Notes: generated by a model from the letters alone, not told the origin. A DNA stretch of 64,000 nt from Luzula sylvatica (GCA_946800325.1 OX326956.1:49461052-49525051); one strand, 5' to 3'; numbered from the stretch's first letter, positions 45,953-56,165 are shown. Translations and numbers: made by a program.

Positions 45953-48232
45953 ATGGCCAATATCACCGTTCCCAAATTGCAACTTACCTATCCCAAGGAA
46001 TTGGACGGTAAAAATTGGAATGTTTGGAAACGATGCATGTTGAATGTGTTTTCCATTCAAGGCCTAAAATCGATAGTAGAAGATGGGTTCACAATCAACT
46101 CTACTACCGATGCCGAAGGGAAAACACTTCTATCATCCGATTCAATGAATAACCAAACCTCCGACATCTATGCCCAAAATTTAATTCTCACCAACATGGT
46201 AGGATCACTCTCCGTTTTGGTAGATGGATGTGATACCTCTCATCAAATGTGGCGAGCTCTCCTAAATCGATTTGAAGGGAACAATCAAATGAAAAGGACC
46301 AATCTTATGGGACTTGAACAACAATTTGATAGTTTCCGAATGATCGAGGGCGAATCCGTAGATGATATGTACCTTCGTATGAATCATATCAAAAACGGAT
46401 TCACCGCTCTTGGAGAGTCCCTAACAAACTCTCGAGTTGTAGGTAAATTGATTCGAGCAATGCCAATGAGTTGGGAGACTCTACGAGTGGCATTGGAGAC
46501 GATGATGGCTACACAAGACATGTCGCCCGAAGAATTGGTAAGTTACTTCCGAAACTTCGAAGCTCGACTCAAGCAACTCGCTCAAGAAAATGCTTCAACC
46601 TCTCGCCCAAAGGCCGTGGCTCTACCCGCCGTAGATGCGAGTGATGATGAGAGCGAAATAGCTCTTTTGGTAAGAAAATTTCGTGAATTTAGGTCACACG
46701 AAAAGCGGTTCAACGACAACCGAAAACGACAAAACTTGAAGCCATATTGCTTCGAGTGCAACAAGAAGGGTCACACCATCGAGACGTGTTGGACTCTTCA
46801 TCCCGAAATCGCCCCATGGAACAAGAAGGAGGACGAGAGCAAAGATAGAGAAAGGTATGAACAACGACATGAAAGGCGACGTGAAGACAAAGGTCGCAAT
46901 GAACGCCAAAAGGACAAAGGTAGAGAAGGTAAAAAGAAAAAGGCATATAAAGCTCATGTAGGGATATGGGGAAAATCGGATGCATCAAGCAACTCATCCG
47001 ACTCGGAGTGTAACTCGGATCGAGAAATCGCCAACTTGGCACTAATGGCGGAAATCACTCCATCGGTGGATGATGTAGTGGAAAGAGCGATCCAAGCAAT
47101 GCTCCTCCAACGAGCACCAATGCCGGAACACCATGAGCATCACTCTCCGAGAATTGTCTCTCTCACCTCTACATCCTACACGTCACGTGACCTAGGTCAT
47201 GAGGTATATCTTAACTCTTCACTAGATTTAATTATGCCCATCTCAACCTCGTATTTGTCCTCTCAAGATGATTCGACATTAGAGCTTGAATCCTTTGACG
47301 AGCTCTTGAGAGGAGTTGATGAACCTCGACAAAATGAGGGCAAACTCAAGAGCTCGACACTAGCTCTTGAGGAAAAGGTAGATTCTCTAGAGCTAGCGAT
47401 TAGGTCGTATAAGGCACAATTAAAAGAATTTCAATGTTTTCCAAAATGTGAGTGTCAAGTTTTAAAAGGCGAGATATCTCACTTAAAAGTCGAACTTTTA
47501 AATTTGAAGGTTGAAAATGAATCCTTGAAGAGGACTTGTGCATCAATTGCACCAAGCTCCACCTCATTGGATGAAGTCTTAAAAGGGTCATTAGTGGGAC
47601 AAAAGCCCAATGACAAATCCGGTTTAGGATTTAAGAAGGATAACGGTAATAAACCCGGTCCTTCCAAATCCAAAAATCAAAAATCAAAATGGGAGAAAAA
47701 TCTAACAAATAGTCACGGAAATGCTTTCATGTACCGTGACTATAATACGGGTAAAAGTGTGAAAAAGGAACAACATAAAAATGCTAGCTTTAACAGGACT
47801 AATCATTTCACACAACATACACCCCATAGACGTAACAATTTGGGACGATCCGATTGCTTGTTCAAACGGGGACCAAATGGTTATTTCTATGAGGTAAATT
47901 ACCACAATGACGCTACATTAGAAACAAGGGCTCCCAAACATTACAACAACACACACAAACATTTTTCAACTAATCAATTTGCCAAAACGACCAAACCGTT
48001 AATCCAACGGAGAAGCGACACAAACCTACTCTCAAATCATTTTGTCAAGAGTTCCGAAACCGTCAACAAACCAACAATTGCATTTTGCAACTATTGTTGT
48101 AAAGTAGGACACATATCTACCTCTTGTGATCTCCGCAATCCTAGGCTTAACCCAAAGGTTATGTGGATGCGTAAAGATCGTCACACAATGGGTCCCTCCT
48201 CCTCAAAGGGAATCGGACCTTCTAGGACGTAA
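45953..48232 (+). CDS. gag: Sirevirus Gag, left arm
   Basis: Nucleocapsid polyprotein of 759 residues. The frame is open from 45839, but that part crosses the LTR end and PBS, so I take the next Met (MANITVPKLQLTYPKELDG). The N-terminal half is a copia-type gag/UBN2 region. A first CCHC zinc knuckle CFECNKKGHTIETC lies near residue 265, followed by a Lys/Arg/Glu-rich stretch. A coiled-coil-like segment (LKVELLNLKVENESLKR) lies around residues 510-525 and a second knuckle CNYCCKVGHISTSC near residue 712. The frame is intact. The only coding difference from the right arm that I saw is Ile versus Thr at FRM(I/T)EGES (T/C at 46344). Confidence 0.9.
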   Translation: MANITVPKLQLTYPKELDGKNWNVWKRCMLNVFSIQGLKSIVEDGFTINSTTDAEGKTLLSSDSMNNQTSDIYAQNLILTNMVGSLSVLVDGCDTSHQMWRALLNRFEGNNQMKRTNLMGLEQQFDSFRMIEGESVDDMYLRMNHIKNGFTALGESLTNSRVVGKLIRAMPMSWETLRVALETMMATQDMSPEELVSYFRNFEARLKQLAQENASTSRPKAVALPAVDASDDESEIALLVRKFREFRSHEKRFNDNRKRQNLKPYCFECNKKGHTIETCWTLHPEIAPWNKKEDESKDRERYEQRHERRREDKGRNERQKDKGREGKKKKAYKAHVGIWGKSDASSNSSDSECNSDREIANLALMAEITPSVDDVVERAIQAMLLQRAPMPEHHEHHSPRIVSLTSTSYTSRDLGHEVYLNSSLDLIMPISTSYLSSQDDSTLELESFDELLRGVDEPRQNEGKLKSSTLALEEKVDSLELAIRSYKAQLKEFQCFPKCECQVLKGEISHLKVELLNLKVENESLKRTCASIAPSSTSLDEVLKGSLVGQKPNDKSGLGFKKDNGNKPGPSKSKNQKSKWEKNLTNSHGNAFMYRDYNTGKSVKKEQHKNASFNRTNHFTQHTPHRRNNLGRSDCLFKRGPNGYFYEVNYHNDATLETRAPKHYNNTHKHFSTNQFAKTTKPLIQRRSDTNLLSNHFVKSSETVNKPTIAFCNYCCKVGHISTSCDLRNPRLNPKVMWMRKDRHTMGPSSSKGIGPSRT

Positions 48233-48361
48233 ACGAGTGTGTGATTATATACTCCCTCATCCAATTACCTTAAGCCAATTATTAAGGGGGAGTATAATCA
48301 TAAGAATTCATATTAGGATAATTTTTCTTATGAACTATTGACTAATATGAATTTCTTGTAG

Positions 48362-51300
48362 ATGTGCCTAAGTTCCAAAAGCAAGTCATCGAAATGGTGT
48401 CTAGATAGTGGTTGCTCTAGACACATGACTTGGAACCAAGAAATGTTCAAAACCTTAGAACCATTCAAAGGAGGTGATGTTACATTTGGAGGTAATCAAA
48501 AAGGTAAGATAGTCGGTATCGGTTCCATAGGTACTTCAAATTGGACCCTAGAAAACGTCTACCTTGTCATAGGGCTTAAACACAATTTGATTAGTATAAG
48601 CCAACTATGTGATGCCGGGTATTGTGTAAAATTTGATCAAACCTCATGCCTAATCGACCGAACAATAGATAACGTTACGGTGTGCAAAGGAACCCGACAC
48701 AATAATCTCTACTACTTTGATTTTGAATCATTCACATCGGGAATCCATTGTCTCACCGTAACGGAATCCACTTCACGATTATGGCATAGGCGATTGGGAC
48801 ACATATGTATGGAAACAATTCACCGTATGTCCAAAAAGGAATTAGTTAGGGGTCTACCATCCCATAAACTCAAATTGGAGGGATTATGCGATGCGTGTGA
48901 AAAGGGTAAGCACACGAAGTCCTCCGGTTTCAAATCCAAAGATACCGTCACGACAAGACGACCTCTCCAACTCATCCATCTCGATCTTTGTGGACCAATG
49001 AGCGTCTCAAGTCTAGGTAATAAAAGGTATATGTTTGTAATTGTTGATGATTATTCACGCTTTACTTGGGTAATTTATTTACTTCATAAAAGTGAAACGT
49101 GTGACGAATTCGTTAAATTTTGCAAAATGGTTGAAAACGAAACCAACACTTCCATCATCACCATTCGAAGTGATAATGGAGGTGAATTCAAAAATGCAAA
49201 ATTTGATGAATTTTGTCACACCAAGGGATATATACGTGAATTTTCCGCTCCTCGCACGCCTCAACAAAACGGTGTCGTTGAGCGTAAAAATCGAACGTTA
49301 ATTGAACTTGCCCGTACCATGCTCAATGAACACCCTTCTCCAAAATTTCTTTGGGCCGAATCGGTTAACACCGCGTGTCATGTCGTAAACCGACTTAGCC
49401 TAAGACCATTTTTGAAGAAAACTCCATATGAGCTATGGTATGGGAGAAATCCAAATATCTCATATATGAGAGTATTTGGATGTAAAAGTTTCATTTTAAA
49501 TGAATCAAATAATATCGACAAACTTGACCCAAAATCTCTTGAGGGAATCTTTGTTGGATATTCAAGTACTAGTAAAGCATATCGGGTTTACATTAAATCC
49601 TCGAGGATAGTATGTGAATCCGTACATGTTCATTTTGATGAAACTAACAAAGAAGCCGAGAAAGGAAATCAAAATGTAGGTACCCAAGAAAAAGAACTCG
49701 CGGAGGCACCTCAATGTTCCACACCACTCGAGCATAGATTCCTCGACATCACACTCGATGAAGTTGAACATCAAGTGGAACCTCTTGAAGATGAAGAGGA
49801 AGAATCGATTAACCTTCAATACCAAATTCCCGAAGTTCTTAGGGAGGTATCGGCTCATCCTCTCTCAAATGTCGTGGGAGACCCAAGGGAAGGGGTTCGG
49901 ACCCGATCTCGAATTCACAATTATGTAGCTCATTGCGCATATCTCTCTCACATCGAACCAAAATCATTCAAAGAGGCCAACAACGATGACGATTGGATCT
50001 TAGCCATGCAAGAAGAGCTAGAACAATTCGAGCGAAATCAAGTGTGGACCTTGGTGCCAAGACCGATGACAAGGTCCATAATTGGCACTCGATGGATCTA
50101 TCGAAACAAGTTAGACGAGCACGGAAATGTGGTACGAAACAAAGCTCGACTCGTAGCCCAAGGGTTCAAACAACAAGAAGGTATTGACTTCGAAGAGACA
50201 TTTGCCCCCGTCGCCCGTTTGGAATCCATACGACTCCTATTGGCTTACGCCGCCATCGAGGGATTCACTCTCTATCAAATGGATGTCAAAAGTGCTTTCT
50301 TAAACGGGGAAATCGAAGAAGAGGTCTACGTTGAACAACCTCCGGGATTCAAAGATCCAAAATACCCAAATCACGTGTGTCGACTATCGAAAGCCCTATA
50401 CGGGTTGAAACAAGCCCCTCGAGCTTGGTATGGACGTCTCTCGACATTTCTTCTATCCAACGGATTCGAGCGTGGTAAAACCGACACCACCCTCTTCACA
50501 CGTAAAAAGGGAGATTCAATTTTACTCATTCAAATTTATGTAGATGACATTATTTTTGGATCTAGTGACCCGGCACTTGCCGAAGAATTTTCAATTCTTA
50601 TGCACAGTGAATTCGCCATGAGCATGATGGGGGAGCTCACATTTTTTCTCGGACTTCAAGTCAAACAATCATCCGAGGGAATATTTGTAAATCAATCCAA
50701 ATACACTCGCGAACTCCTCAAACGATTCGAGCTAGATCAAACTAAAACGAGTGATACTCCCATGGCTAAGGAATCGAGACTAGATGCGGATGAGGATGGC
50801 GAATCATTCGACATAACGGAATATCGAGGTATGATTGGAAGTTTACTATATCTAACGGCAAGTAGGCCCGATATTATGTTTTCCGTATGTCTATGTGCCC
50901 GGTTCCAAGCTAACCCTAAGGTATCACACTACATCGCGGTAAAACGCATCTTCCGATACCTTAAGGGAACAATCGACTTAGGAATTTGGTATGGCCATAG
51001 TGGAAATCTCGCTTTGATAGGGTACACGGATGCGGACTTCGCCGGTTCAAGGGTTGACCGCAAAAGTACGAGTGGAACTTGCCAATTCTTAGGCGGGTCA
51101 CTCGTCTCGTGGTCAAGCCGGAAACAACATTCCGTTGCCCTATCAACGGCCGAGGCCGAATATGTAGCGGCGGGAAGTTGTTGTGCCCAACTACTATGGC
51201 TAAATCAAACACTAGGCGATTACGGGATAAATTTTCGAAAAATCCCCATATTGTGCGACAATAATAGCGCAATATGCATCTCGAAAAATCCCGTGCATCA

Positions 51301-51484
51301 CTCCCGAACCAAGCACATAGACATCCGTCATCACTTCATCCGGGATCACGTGGAAAAAGAGGACGTCAAACTCGAACGGGTAGACACGCTAGATCAAATC
51401 GCCGATATCTTCACAAAAGCTCTACCATTTGCTCAATTCTCCGTCCTACGATTAAAGCTAGGTATGCTTTCTCTTAAAGATTAA
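48362..51484 (+). CDS. pol: Sirevirus Pol, left arm
   Basis: 1040 residues in Ty1/copia order. Protease [12 protein letters not shown] (about residues 12-23); pre-integrase H-x4-H..C-x2-C (HRRLGH..CDACEKG, about 142-182); integrase catalytic D,D,E in [16 protein letters not shown] and GVVERKNR; reverse transcriptase with [20 protein letters not shown] and YVDDIIFGS; RNase H with GYTDADFAG and [11 protein letters not shown]; the [13 protein letters not shown] end block. No stop or frameshift. It is in the same frame as gag but separated by 129 nt containing several stops, so it is not made by simple single-codon readthrough. The Met is the first codon after the spacer and the start of translation is uncertain. 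Confidence 0.93.
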   Translation: MCLSSKSKSSKWCLDSGCSRHMTWNQEMFKTLEPFKGGDVTFGGNQKGKIVGIGSIGTSNWTLENVYLVIGLKHNLISISQLCDAGYCVKFDQTSCLIDRTIDNVTVCKGTRHNNLYYFDFESFTSGIHCLTVTESTSRLWHRRLGHICMETIHRMSKKELVRGLPSHKLKLEGLCDACEKGKHTKSSGFKSKDTVTTRRPLQLIHLDLCGPMSVSSLGNKRYMFVIVDDYSRFTWVIYLLHKSETCDEFVKFCKMVENETNTSIITIRSDNGGEFKNAKFDEFCHTKGYIREFSAPRTPQQNGVVERKNRTLIELARTMLNEHPSPKFLWAESVNTACHVVNRLSLRPFLKKTPYELWYGRNPNISYMRVFGCKSFILNESNNIDKLDPKSLEGIFVGYSSTSKAYRVYIKSSRIVCESVHVHFDETNKEAEKGNQNVGTQEKELAEAPQCSTPLEHRFLDITLDEVEHQVEPLEDEEEESINLQYQIPEVLREVSAHPLSNVVGDPREGVRTRSRIHNYVAHCAYLSHIEPKSFKEANNDDDWILAMQEELEQFERNQVWTLVPRPMTRSIIGTRWIYRNKLDEHGNVVRNKARLVAQGFKQQEGIDFEETFAPVARLESIRLLLAYAAIEGFTLYQMDVKSAFLNGEIEEEVYVEQPPGFKDPKYPNHVCRLSKALYGLKQAPRAWYGRLSTFLLSNGFERGKTDTTLFTRKKGDSILLIQIYVDDIIFGSSDPALAEEFSILMHSEFAMSMMGELTFFLGLQVKQSSEGIFVNQSKYTRELLKRFELDQTKTSDTPMAKESRLDADEDGESFDITEYRGMIGSLLYLTASRPDIMFSVCLCARFQANPKVSHYIAVKRIFRYLKGTIDLGIWYGHSGNLALIGYTDADFAGSRVDRKSTSGTCQFLGGSLVSWSSRKQHSVALSTAEAEYVAAGSCCAQLLWLNQTLGDYGINFRKIPILCDNNSAICISKNPVHHSRTKHIDIRHHFIRDHVEKEDVKLERVDTLDQIADIFTKALPFAQFSVLRLKLGMLSLKD

Positions 51485-51694
51485 AATTCCTATCAAAATT
51501 CATTAGATACGCATCATTGATTATCATGAATACTCTCATGCTCATTTCTATAAATTTTTCATACGAAATTTTGTCACGAAACGCATATTTCCATATCCAT
51601 AAAACCTATTTTAGATAAATTATATATTTTTGAAATTTATGACACACAAAAACTTTTCAAAAGCCAAATTTGAACTCCTCATCCCAGTAAATGG

Positions 51695-52142
51695 TCCGTT
51701 GTAACGCACCAATGTGCGTTACAACGGACATAAGAGGCCTAGCAAAAACCTGCGAAATCATAAAGTCCGTTACAACGGATAAACCAATCCGTTGCAACGG
51801 AAATACCCTCTCCGTTACAACGTAATTATCTACGTTCCAACGGACAAACTGAGTTCTGAAAACCTCTCCAAACACAGAAGTCCGTTACAACGGATCAACC
51901 AATACGTTGCAACGAACGTAGCTTCTCCGTTACAACGAAAGTGTGTGCGATCCAACGGAATGACTGAGGTCTGAAAACCTCTCCAAACACAGGAGTCCGT
52001 TACAACGGATTAACTATTACGTTACAACGGATAGGTGCGTTACAACGAAAATAGTTCGTTATAACGGACTACTGAAATACCAGTTAAATACCCCCAAATC
52101 GACAGTTGCGTTACAACGTAGATACTATTCCGTTGCAACGGA
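51695..52142. promoter_or_regulatory. Second palindrome array, upstream of ORF3, left arm
   Basis: About sixteen sites of the same TCCGTTRYAACGGA family as in the LTR, some perfect, many as 20-22 bp pairs, between the pol stop and ORF3. Downstream is a CT-rich stretch and TTATTTAAA (52291-52299). This copies the LTR order (palindromes, then TATA-like box, then CT-rich leader), so I infer an internal promoter. Confidence 0.75.
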
Positions 52143-52290
52143 CTTGGCGGTAACAGCAATAAAACCCAAGGGACGGTTTCCTCTTTCTCCACTCTCCTCC
52201 TCTTCTCCCGTGGTTTCACCCTCTCCACTCTCCTGGTCGGTTGCTATTCTCCAAACCGGTAAAACCTCTCTTCTCCTCTCTCCTTCTCCT

Positions 52291-52299
52291 TATTTAAAC
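52291..52299 (+). promoter_or_regulatory. Possible ORF3 TATA box, left arm
   Basis: TTATTTAAA lies about 118 bp before the ORF3 start. Weak on its own; the context of the palindrome array makes it worth noting. Confidence 0.4.
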
Positions 52300-52416
52300 T
52301 CCTTACTCTACTCCATTGAGATCTAAAAAACTCCACTTCTCTCTCGAAAACCTTCTTTCTCGAAAAACCCTATTTCTCCCAAAAGCCTCCTAACCCCCTC
52401 TCTCTCTCTCTCGAAA

Positions 52417-53721
52417 ATGTCTACCAAGAGAGCGAAACGTCCGTTACCAACCGGAAATCGCCGATTCGAGTTCAACAACACCGAAAACCATTACCTCTTC
52501 GAATCAATTACGCGAGCACGTAAATTTCAGGACGAATTCAAAGAGCGTCCGGTCGCGAAATGTTTTTACGTGGAAATTCCTCCCGAGGCTATCACGCTTC
52601 GCGAAAACATCGAACCTCGAATCACCTATTGGAGTCTCGGCGGGTTGTGTAGTCTTCAATACCCCGTATACAACCAAATCGTACGTCTCTTTTATGCTCA
52701 CGCCACACATGACGACGACAACAAATGTATTCGAAGCTATGTACTCGGTAAGGAATTAACAATCTCAGAATCAAACTTAATCGAATGGCTCGGTCTATCC
52801 CCGGATGGTGAGCGATTCTATGTGAGTCGCGGTGATTCATATCACGGTAATGACTCGGAAGAGATGGAGAAAATCACCACTAATGATGGAACGTATTCAT
52901 ACTCCACCAAATACGAACCTAATCTCCGAATCGCGTGGCAAATAGGGAATAACGTTCTCACCCCGGTTGTTAAATTAAAAACGAATCTCGAAACACGAAA
53001 CAAGGTGTTGATCTACAATTTATGGTACCAAGATACACCCACAATCAACATTCCCAACTTGATCATCAAGCATATGGAATACTCGTTGCGAGTCGGCACA
53101 TCCTCTCTTCCCTATGGCCACATCATCACCCTCGCATGTTTCAAATCCGGGATTACGATACCGGAATCGGAATGGCCATTCGGGAAGGTCACGACCGACA
53201 ATCTCTTGACTCCCGAACGCCTTGAAGTGTTCGGACTAAGTCGAAAGACCAATCGAGGCATCTCGGACCACTATTCTAGAAACAACCGAGCCGGTCCCTA
53301 TTTCTTCCCCGAAATTCCCTCCGCATGGGTTCGATTTGATCCTCCGACGCAAGAGACCAACAATCCTCCGGAATCGTTCCGCCGGCCCAAACGACGTGCT
53401 CTCAATGATGGCTCTAGCTCATCCACTCAACCGTATCTAACTTCTGAGAACATGCAAGCACTTCTCGCGGCCCAAACCCTCGAACTCAACACTAGCGCCG
53501 AATCAAGACGCGATGAGATCCTCGCCGACAATCGTACGACCCGCGAAACCGTTCTTGCGGCCCGCGATGAGGTTTTCGCTGATAACGCCCTCACCCGAAA
53601 CCATCAAGTTCAACTCCGTACGGAATTATATGAATATATCGATACCAAATTCGAGGAAATGAACCTTCGCTTCAAAGCCTACAACGATCCCGACGATGAA
53701 GACTCGAACGAAGATGATTAG
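52417..53721 (+). CDS. Sirevirus third ORF, plant-transposon-type protein, left arm
   Basis: 434 residues, intact and apparently identical in both arms. Residues about 30-260 ('WSLGGLCSLQYPVYNQIVRLFYAHA', 'SYVLGKELTISESNLIEWLGL', 'SLRVGTSSLPYGHIITLACF') resemble the domain found in many plant retroelement proteins that Pfam calls putative plant transposon protein (from memory PF20167). Function is unknown. Basic clusters MSTKRAKRP (N-terminus) and RRPKRR (about 322-328) look like nuclear localisation signals. A helical, charged C-terminal part (about 345-420) precedes an acidic tail. There is no signal peptide or membrane segment, so it is not envelope-like. Confidence 0.8.
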   Translation: MSTKRAKRPLPTGNRRFEFNNTENHYLFESITRARKFQDEFKERPVAKCFYVEIPPEAITLRENIEPRITYWSLGGLCSLQYPVYNQIVRLFYAHATHDDDNKCIRSYVLGKELTISESNLIEWLGLSPDGERFYVSRGDSYHGNDSEEMEKITTNDGTYSYSTKYEPNLRIAWQIGNNVLTPVVKLKTNLETRNKVLIYNLWYQDTPTINIPNLIIKHMEYSLRVGTSSLPYGHIITLACFKSGITIPESEWPFGKVTTDNLLTPERLEVFGLSRKTNRGISDHYSRNNRAGPYFFPEIPSAWVRFDPPTQETNNPPESFRRPKRRALNDGSSSSTQPYLTSENMQALLAAQTLELNTSAESRRDEILADNRTTRETVLAARDEVFADNALTRNHQVQLRTELYEYIDTKFEEMNLRFKAYNDPDDEDSNEDD

Positions 53722-54030
53722 AGTTATGTGTGTCTACCTAGCTCATTAGAGCATAAAAACATTTTCTAAAATTAGTACCTATTTGCATATGTCTTGTCAT
53801 GTTTGTTTTCGAAAAAAAAACTTGTTTTAATTATGCTATTTCATATGTGTATCCATGCATGTTTGCGTGTATGAATTTGAATATTTGATTAAGAGTTGTT
53901 TTGGTTAAAATATTTGTGCAAATACTTAGTATATCACTTTGTGAAACGTCTCATTACTAAAAATCTAAAAGTATATCACCTATTAAATCTCAAAAATCAT
54001 TCATAATTTAAAAAAAAAAAAGTATTCAAC
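53722..54030 (+). other. Left-arm tail up to the palindrome centre
   Basis: Non-coding 3' part of the element, AT-rich. Mirrored at 54098-54734, where a solo LTR interrupts it. No polypurine tract or LTR start is seen. Confidence 0.8.
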
Positions 54031-54097
54031 TACATCAAAGCTCAAAAATTATGAATGATTTTTTTTAACCAAAACATTTTAAATTATGAATGTTTTG
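54031..54097. other. Asymmetric centre of the palindrome, 67 bp
   Basis: Unpaired spacer between the two arms, containing its own 10-bp stem AACCAAAACA (54067-54076) / TGTTTTGGTT (54091-54100) that joins the right arm. The spacer also repeats pieces of the adjacent arm (CTCAAAAAT and ATTATGAATGATTTTT) in mixed orientation, as template switching would leave. Confidence 0.8.
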
Positions 54098-54335
54098 GTT
54101 GAATACTTTTTTTTTTTAAATTATGAATGATTTTTGAGATTTAATAGGTGATATACTTTTAGATTTTTAGTAATGAGACGTTTCACAAAGTGATATACTA
54201 AGTATTTGCACAAATATTTTAACCAAAACAACTCTTAATCAAATATTCAAATTCATACACGCAAACATGCATGGATACACATATGAAATAGCATAATTAA
54301 AACAAGTTTTTTTTTCGAAAACAAACATGACAAGA

Positions 54336-54659
54336 TGTCACGACCCAAAATAAGATAACGTGAATCAGGGGTATTTTCGTAATTTTGCAAGACATAAAAT
54401 TTTCAGGGGCACAATTCTACAATGGAGAAAAGGCTTAATCGCTTGATAACGTCCAACTAAATAATGGTTGGATTGGTGAGCGTTTTGGCCAATATAAAAC
54501 ACATGGCTGAGTTGTAATACACATGACAAGGGTTTAGGTGTGAAAGGGGGTTAATGATCTTTGTCATTTTTGCATTTTAATCCCTCATTTCTCTTGTAAT
54601 TATTTTCTGTCCATAATTTTCTTGTATTAAATTATTGACATAACCTCCTTGATATAACA
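54336..54659 (+). mobile_element. Solo LTR, 324 bp, with 5-bp TSD
   Basis: Starts TGTCACGACCC and ends GATATAACA (TG..CA). Direct repeats CAAGA flank it at 54331-54335 and 54660-54664. The mirror position in the left arm (around 53793) has a single CAAGA (as TCTTG) and no insert. A TATA-like AATATAAAAC lies near 54491. A TGTCACGACCC start is common in plant Ty3/gypsy LTRs, but the family is not proven. Confidence 0.93.
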
Positions 54660-54734
54660 CAAGACATATGCAAATAGGTACTAATTTTAGAAAATGTTTT
54701 TATGCTCTAATGAGCTAGGTAGACACACATAACT

Positions 54735-56039
54735 CTAATCATCTTCGTTCGAGTCTTCATCGTCGGGATCGTTGTAGGCTTTGAAGCGAAGGTTCATTTC
54801 CTCGAATTTGGTATCGATATATTCATATAATTCCGTACGGAGTTGAACTTGATGGTTTCGGGTGAGGGCGTTATCAGCGAAAACCTCATCGCGGGCCGCA
54901 AGAACGGTTTCGCGGGTCGTACGATTGTCGGCGAGGATCTCATCGCGTCTTGATTCGGCGCTAGTGTTGAGTTCGAGGGTTTGGGCCGCGAGAAGTGCTT
55001 GCATGTTCTCAGAAGTTAGATACGGTTGAGTGGATGAGCTAGAGCCATCATTGAGAGCACGTCGTTTGGGCCGGCGGAACGATTCCGGAGGATTGTTGGT
55101 CTCTTGCGTCGGAGGATCAAATCGAACCCATGCGGAGGGAATTTCGGGGAAGAAATAGGGACCGGCTCGGTTGTTTCTAGAATAGTGGTCCGAGATGCCT
55201 CGATTGGTCTTTCGACTTAGTCCGAACACTTCAAGGCGTTCGGGAGTCAAGAGATTGTCGGTCGTGACCTTCCCGAATGGCCATTCCGATTCCGGTATCG
55301 TAATCCCGGATTTGAAACATGCGAGGGTGATGATGTGGCCATAGGGAAGAGAGGATGTGCCGACTCGCAACGAGTATTCCATATGCTTGATGATCAAGTT
55401 GGGAATGTTGATTGTGGGTGTATCTTGGTACCATAAATTGTAGATCAACACCTTGTTTCGTGTTTCGAGATTCGTTTTTAATTTAACAACCGGGGTGAGA
55501 ACGTTATTCCCTATTTGCCACGCGATTCGGAGATTAGGTTCGTATTTGGTGGAGTATGAATACGTTCCATCATTAGTGGTGATTTTCTCCATCTCTTCCG
55601 AGTCATTACCGTGATATGAATCACCGCGACTCACATAGAATCGCTCACCATCCGGGGATAGACCGAGCCATTCGATTAAGTTTGATTCTGAGATTGTTAA
55701 TTCCTTACCGAGTACATAGCTTCGAATACATTTGTTGTCGTCGTCATGTGTGGCGTGAGCATAAAAGAGACGTACGATTTGGTTGTATACGGGGTATTGA
55801 AGACTACACAACCCGCCGAGACTCCAATAGGTGATTCGAGGTTCGATGTTTTCGCGAAGCGTGATAGCCTCGGGAGGAATTTCCACGTAAAAACATTTCG
55901 CGACCGGACGCTCTTTGAATTCGTCCTGAAATTTACGTGCTCGCGTAATTGATTCGAAGAGGTAATGGTTTTCGGTGTTGTTGAACTCGAATCGGCGATT
56001 TCCGGTTGGTAACGGACGTTTCGCTCTCTTGGTAGACAT
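54735..56039 (-). CDS. Sirevirus third ORF, right arm
   Basis: 434 residues, apparently the same protein as at 52417-53721, on the opposite strand. The two ORF3 genes are convergent, 1.0 kb apart, around the palindrome centre. Transcription of both would give long self-complementary RNA. Domain description as for the left copy. Confidence 0.8.
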   Translation of the reverse strand: MSTKRAKRPLPTGNRRFEFNNTENHYLFESITRARKFQDEFKERPVAKCFYVEIPPEAITLRENIEPRITYWSLGGLCSLQYPVYNQIVRLFYAHATHDDDNKCIRSYVLGKELTISESNLIEWLGLSPDGERFYVSRGDSYHGNDSEEMEKITTNDGTYSYSTKYEPNLRIAWQIGNNVLTPVVKLKTNLETRNKVLIYNLWYQDTPTINIPNLIIKHMEYSLRVGTSSLPYGHIITLACFKSGITIPESEWPFGKVTTDNLLTPERLEVFGLSRKTNRGISDHYSRNNRAGPYFFPEIPSAWVRFDPPTQETNNPPESFRRPKRRALNDGSSSSTQPYLTSENMQALLAAQTLELNTSAESRRDEILADNRTTRETVLAARDEVFADNALTRNHQVQLRTELYEYIDTKFEEMNLRFKAYNDPDDEDSNEDD

Positions 56040-56156
56040 TTTCGAGAGAGAGAGAGAGGGGGTTAGGAGGCTTTTGGGAGAAATAGGGTTTTTCGAGAAA
56101 GAAGGTTTTCGAGAGAGAAGTGGAGTTTTTTAGATCTCAATGGAGTAGAGTAAGGA

Positions 56157-56165
56157 GTTTAAATA
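56157..56165 (-). promoter_or_regulatory. Possible ORF3 TATA box, right arm
   Basis: Mirror of 52291-52299 (TTATTTAAA on the minus strand), about 118 bp before the right ORF3 start. Confidence 0.4.

Larger units (their letters stand above)
44404..54030 (+). mobile_element. Sirevirus-type Ty1/copia element, left arm, no 3' LTR
   Basis: Complete 5' LTR, initiator-Met PBS, intact gag, intact pol in copia order (PR-INT-RT-RNaseH) and a third ORF. Long gag with two zinc knuckles, pol closest by eye to the SIRE/Maximus lineage ('[12 protein letters not shown]', 'YVDDIIFGS'), palindrome-rich LTR and an extra ORF all fit Sirevirus. The element stops 309 bp after ORF3 at a palindrome centre; no polypurine tract and no 3' LTR are present. 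Its mirror image follows on the right. Confidence 0.9.

Noticed and set aside
52417..53721. ORF3 as an envelope-like gene
   Set aside because: No signal peptide, no hydrophobic membrane anchor, and NLS-like basic clusters instead.
53722..54734. A 3' LTR of either Sirevirus arm
   Set aside because: I searched for TGTTGGTT/AACCAACA starts and a polypurine tract and found none; the only LTR here is the unrelated 324-bp solo LTR.
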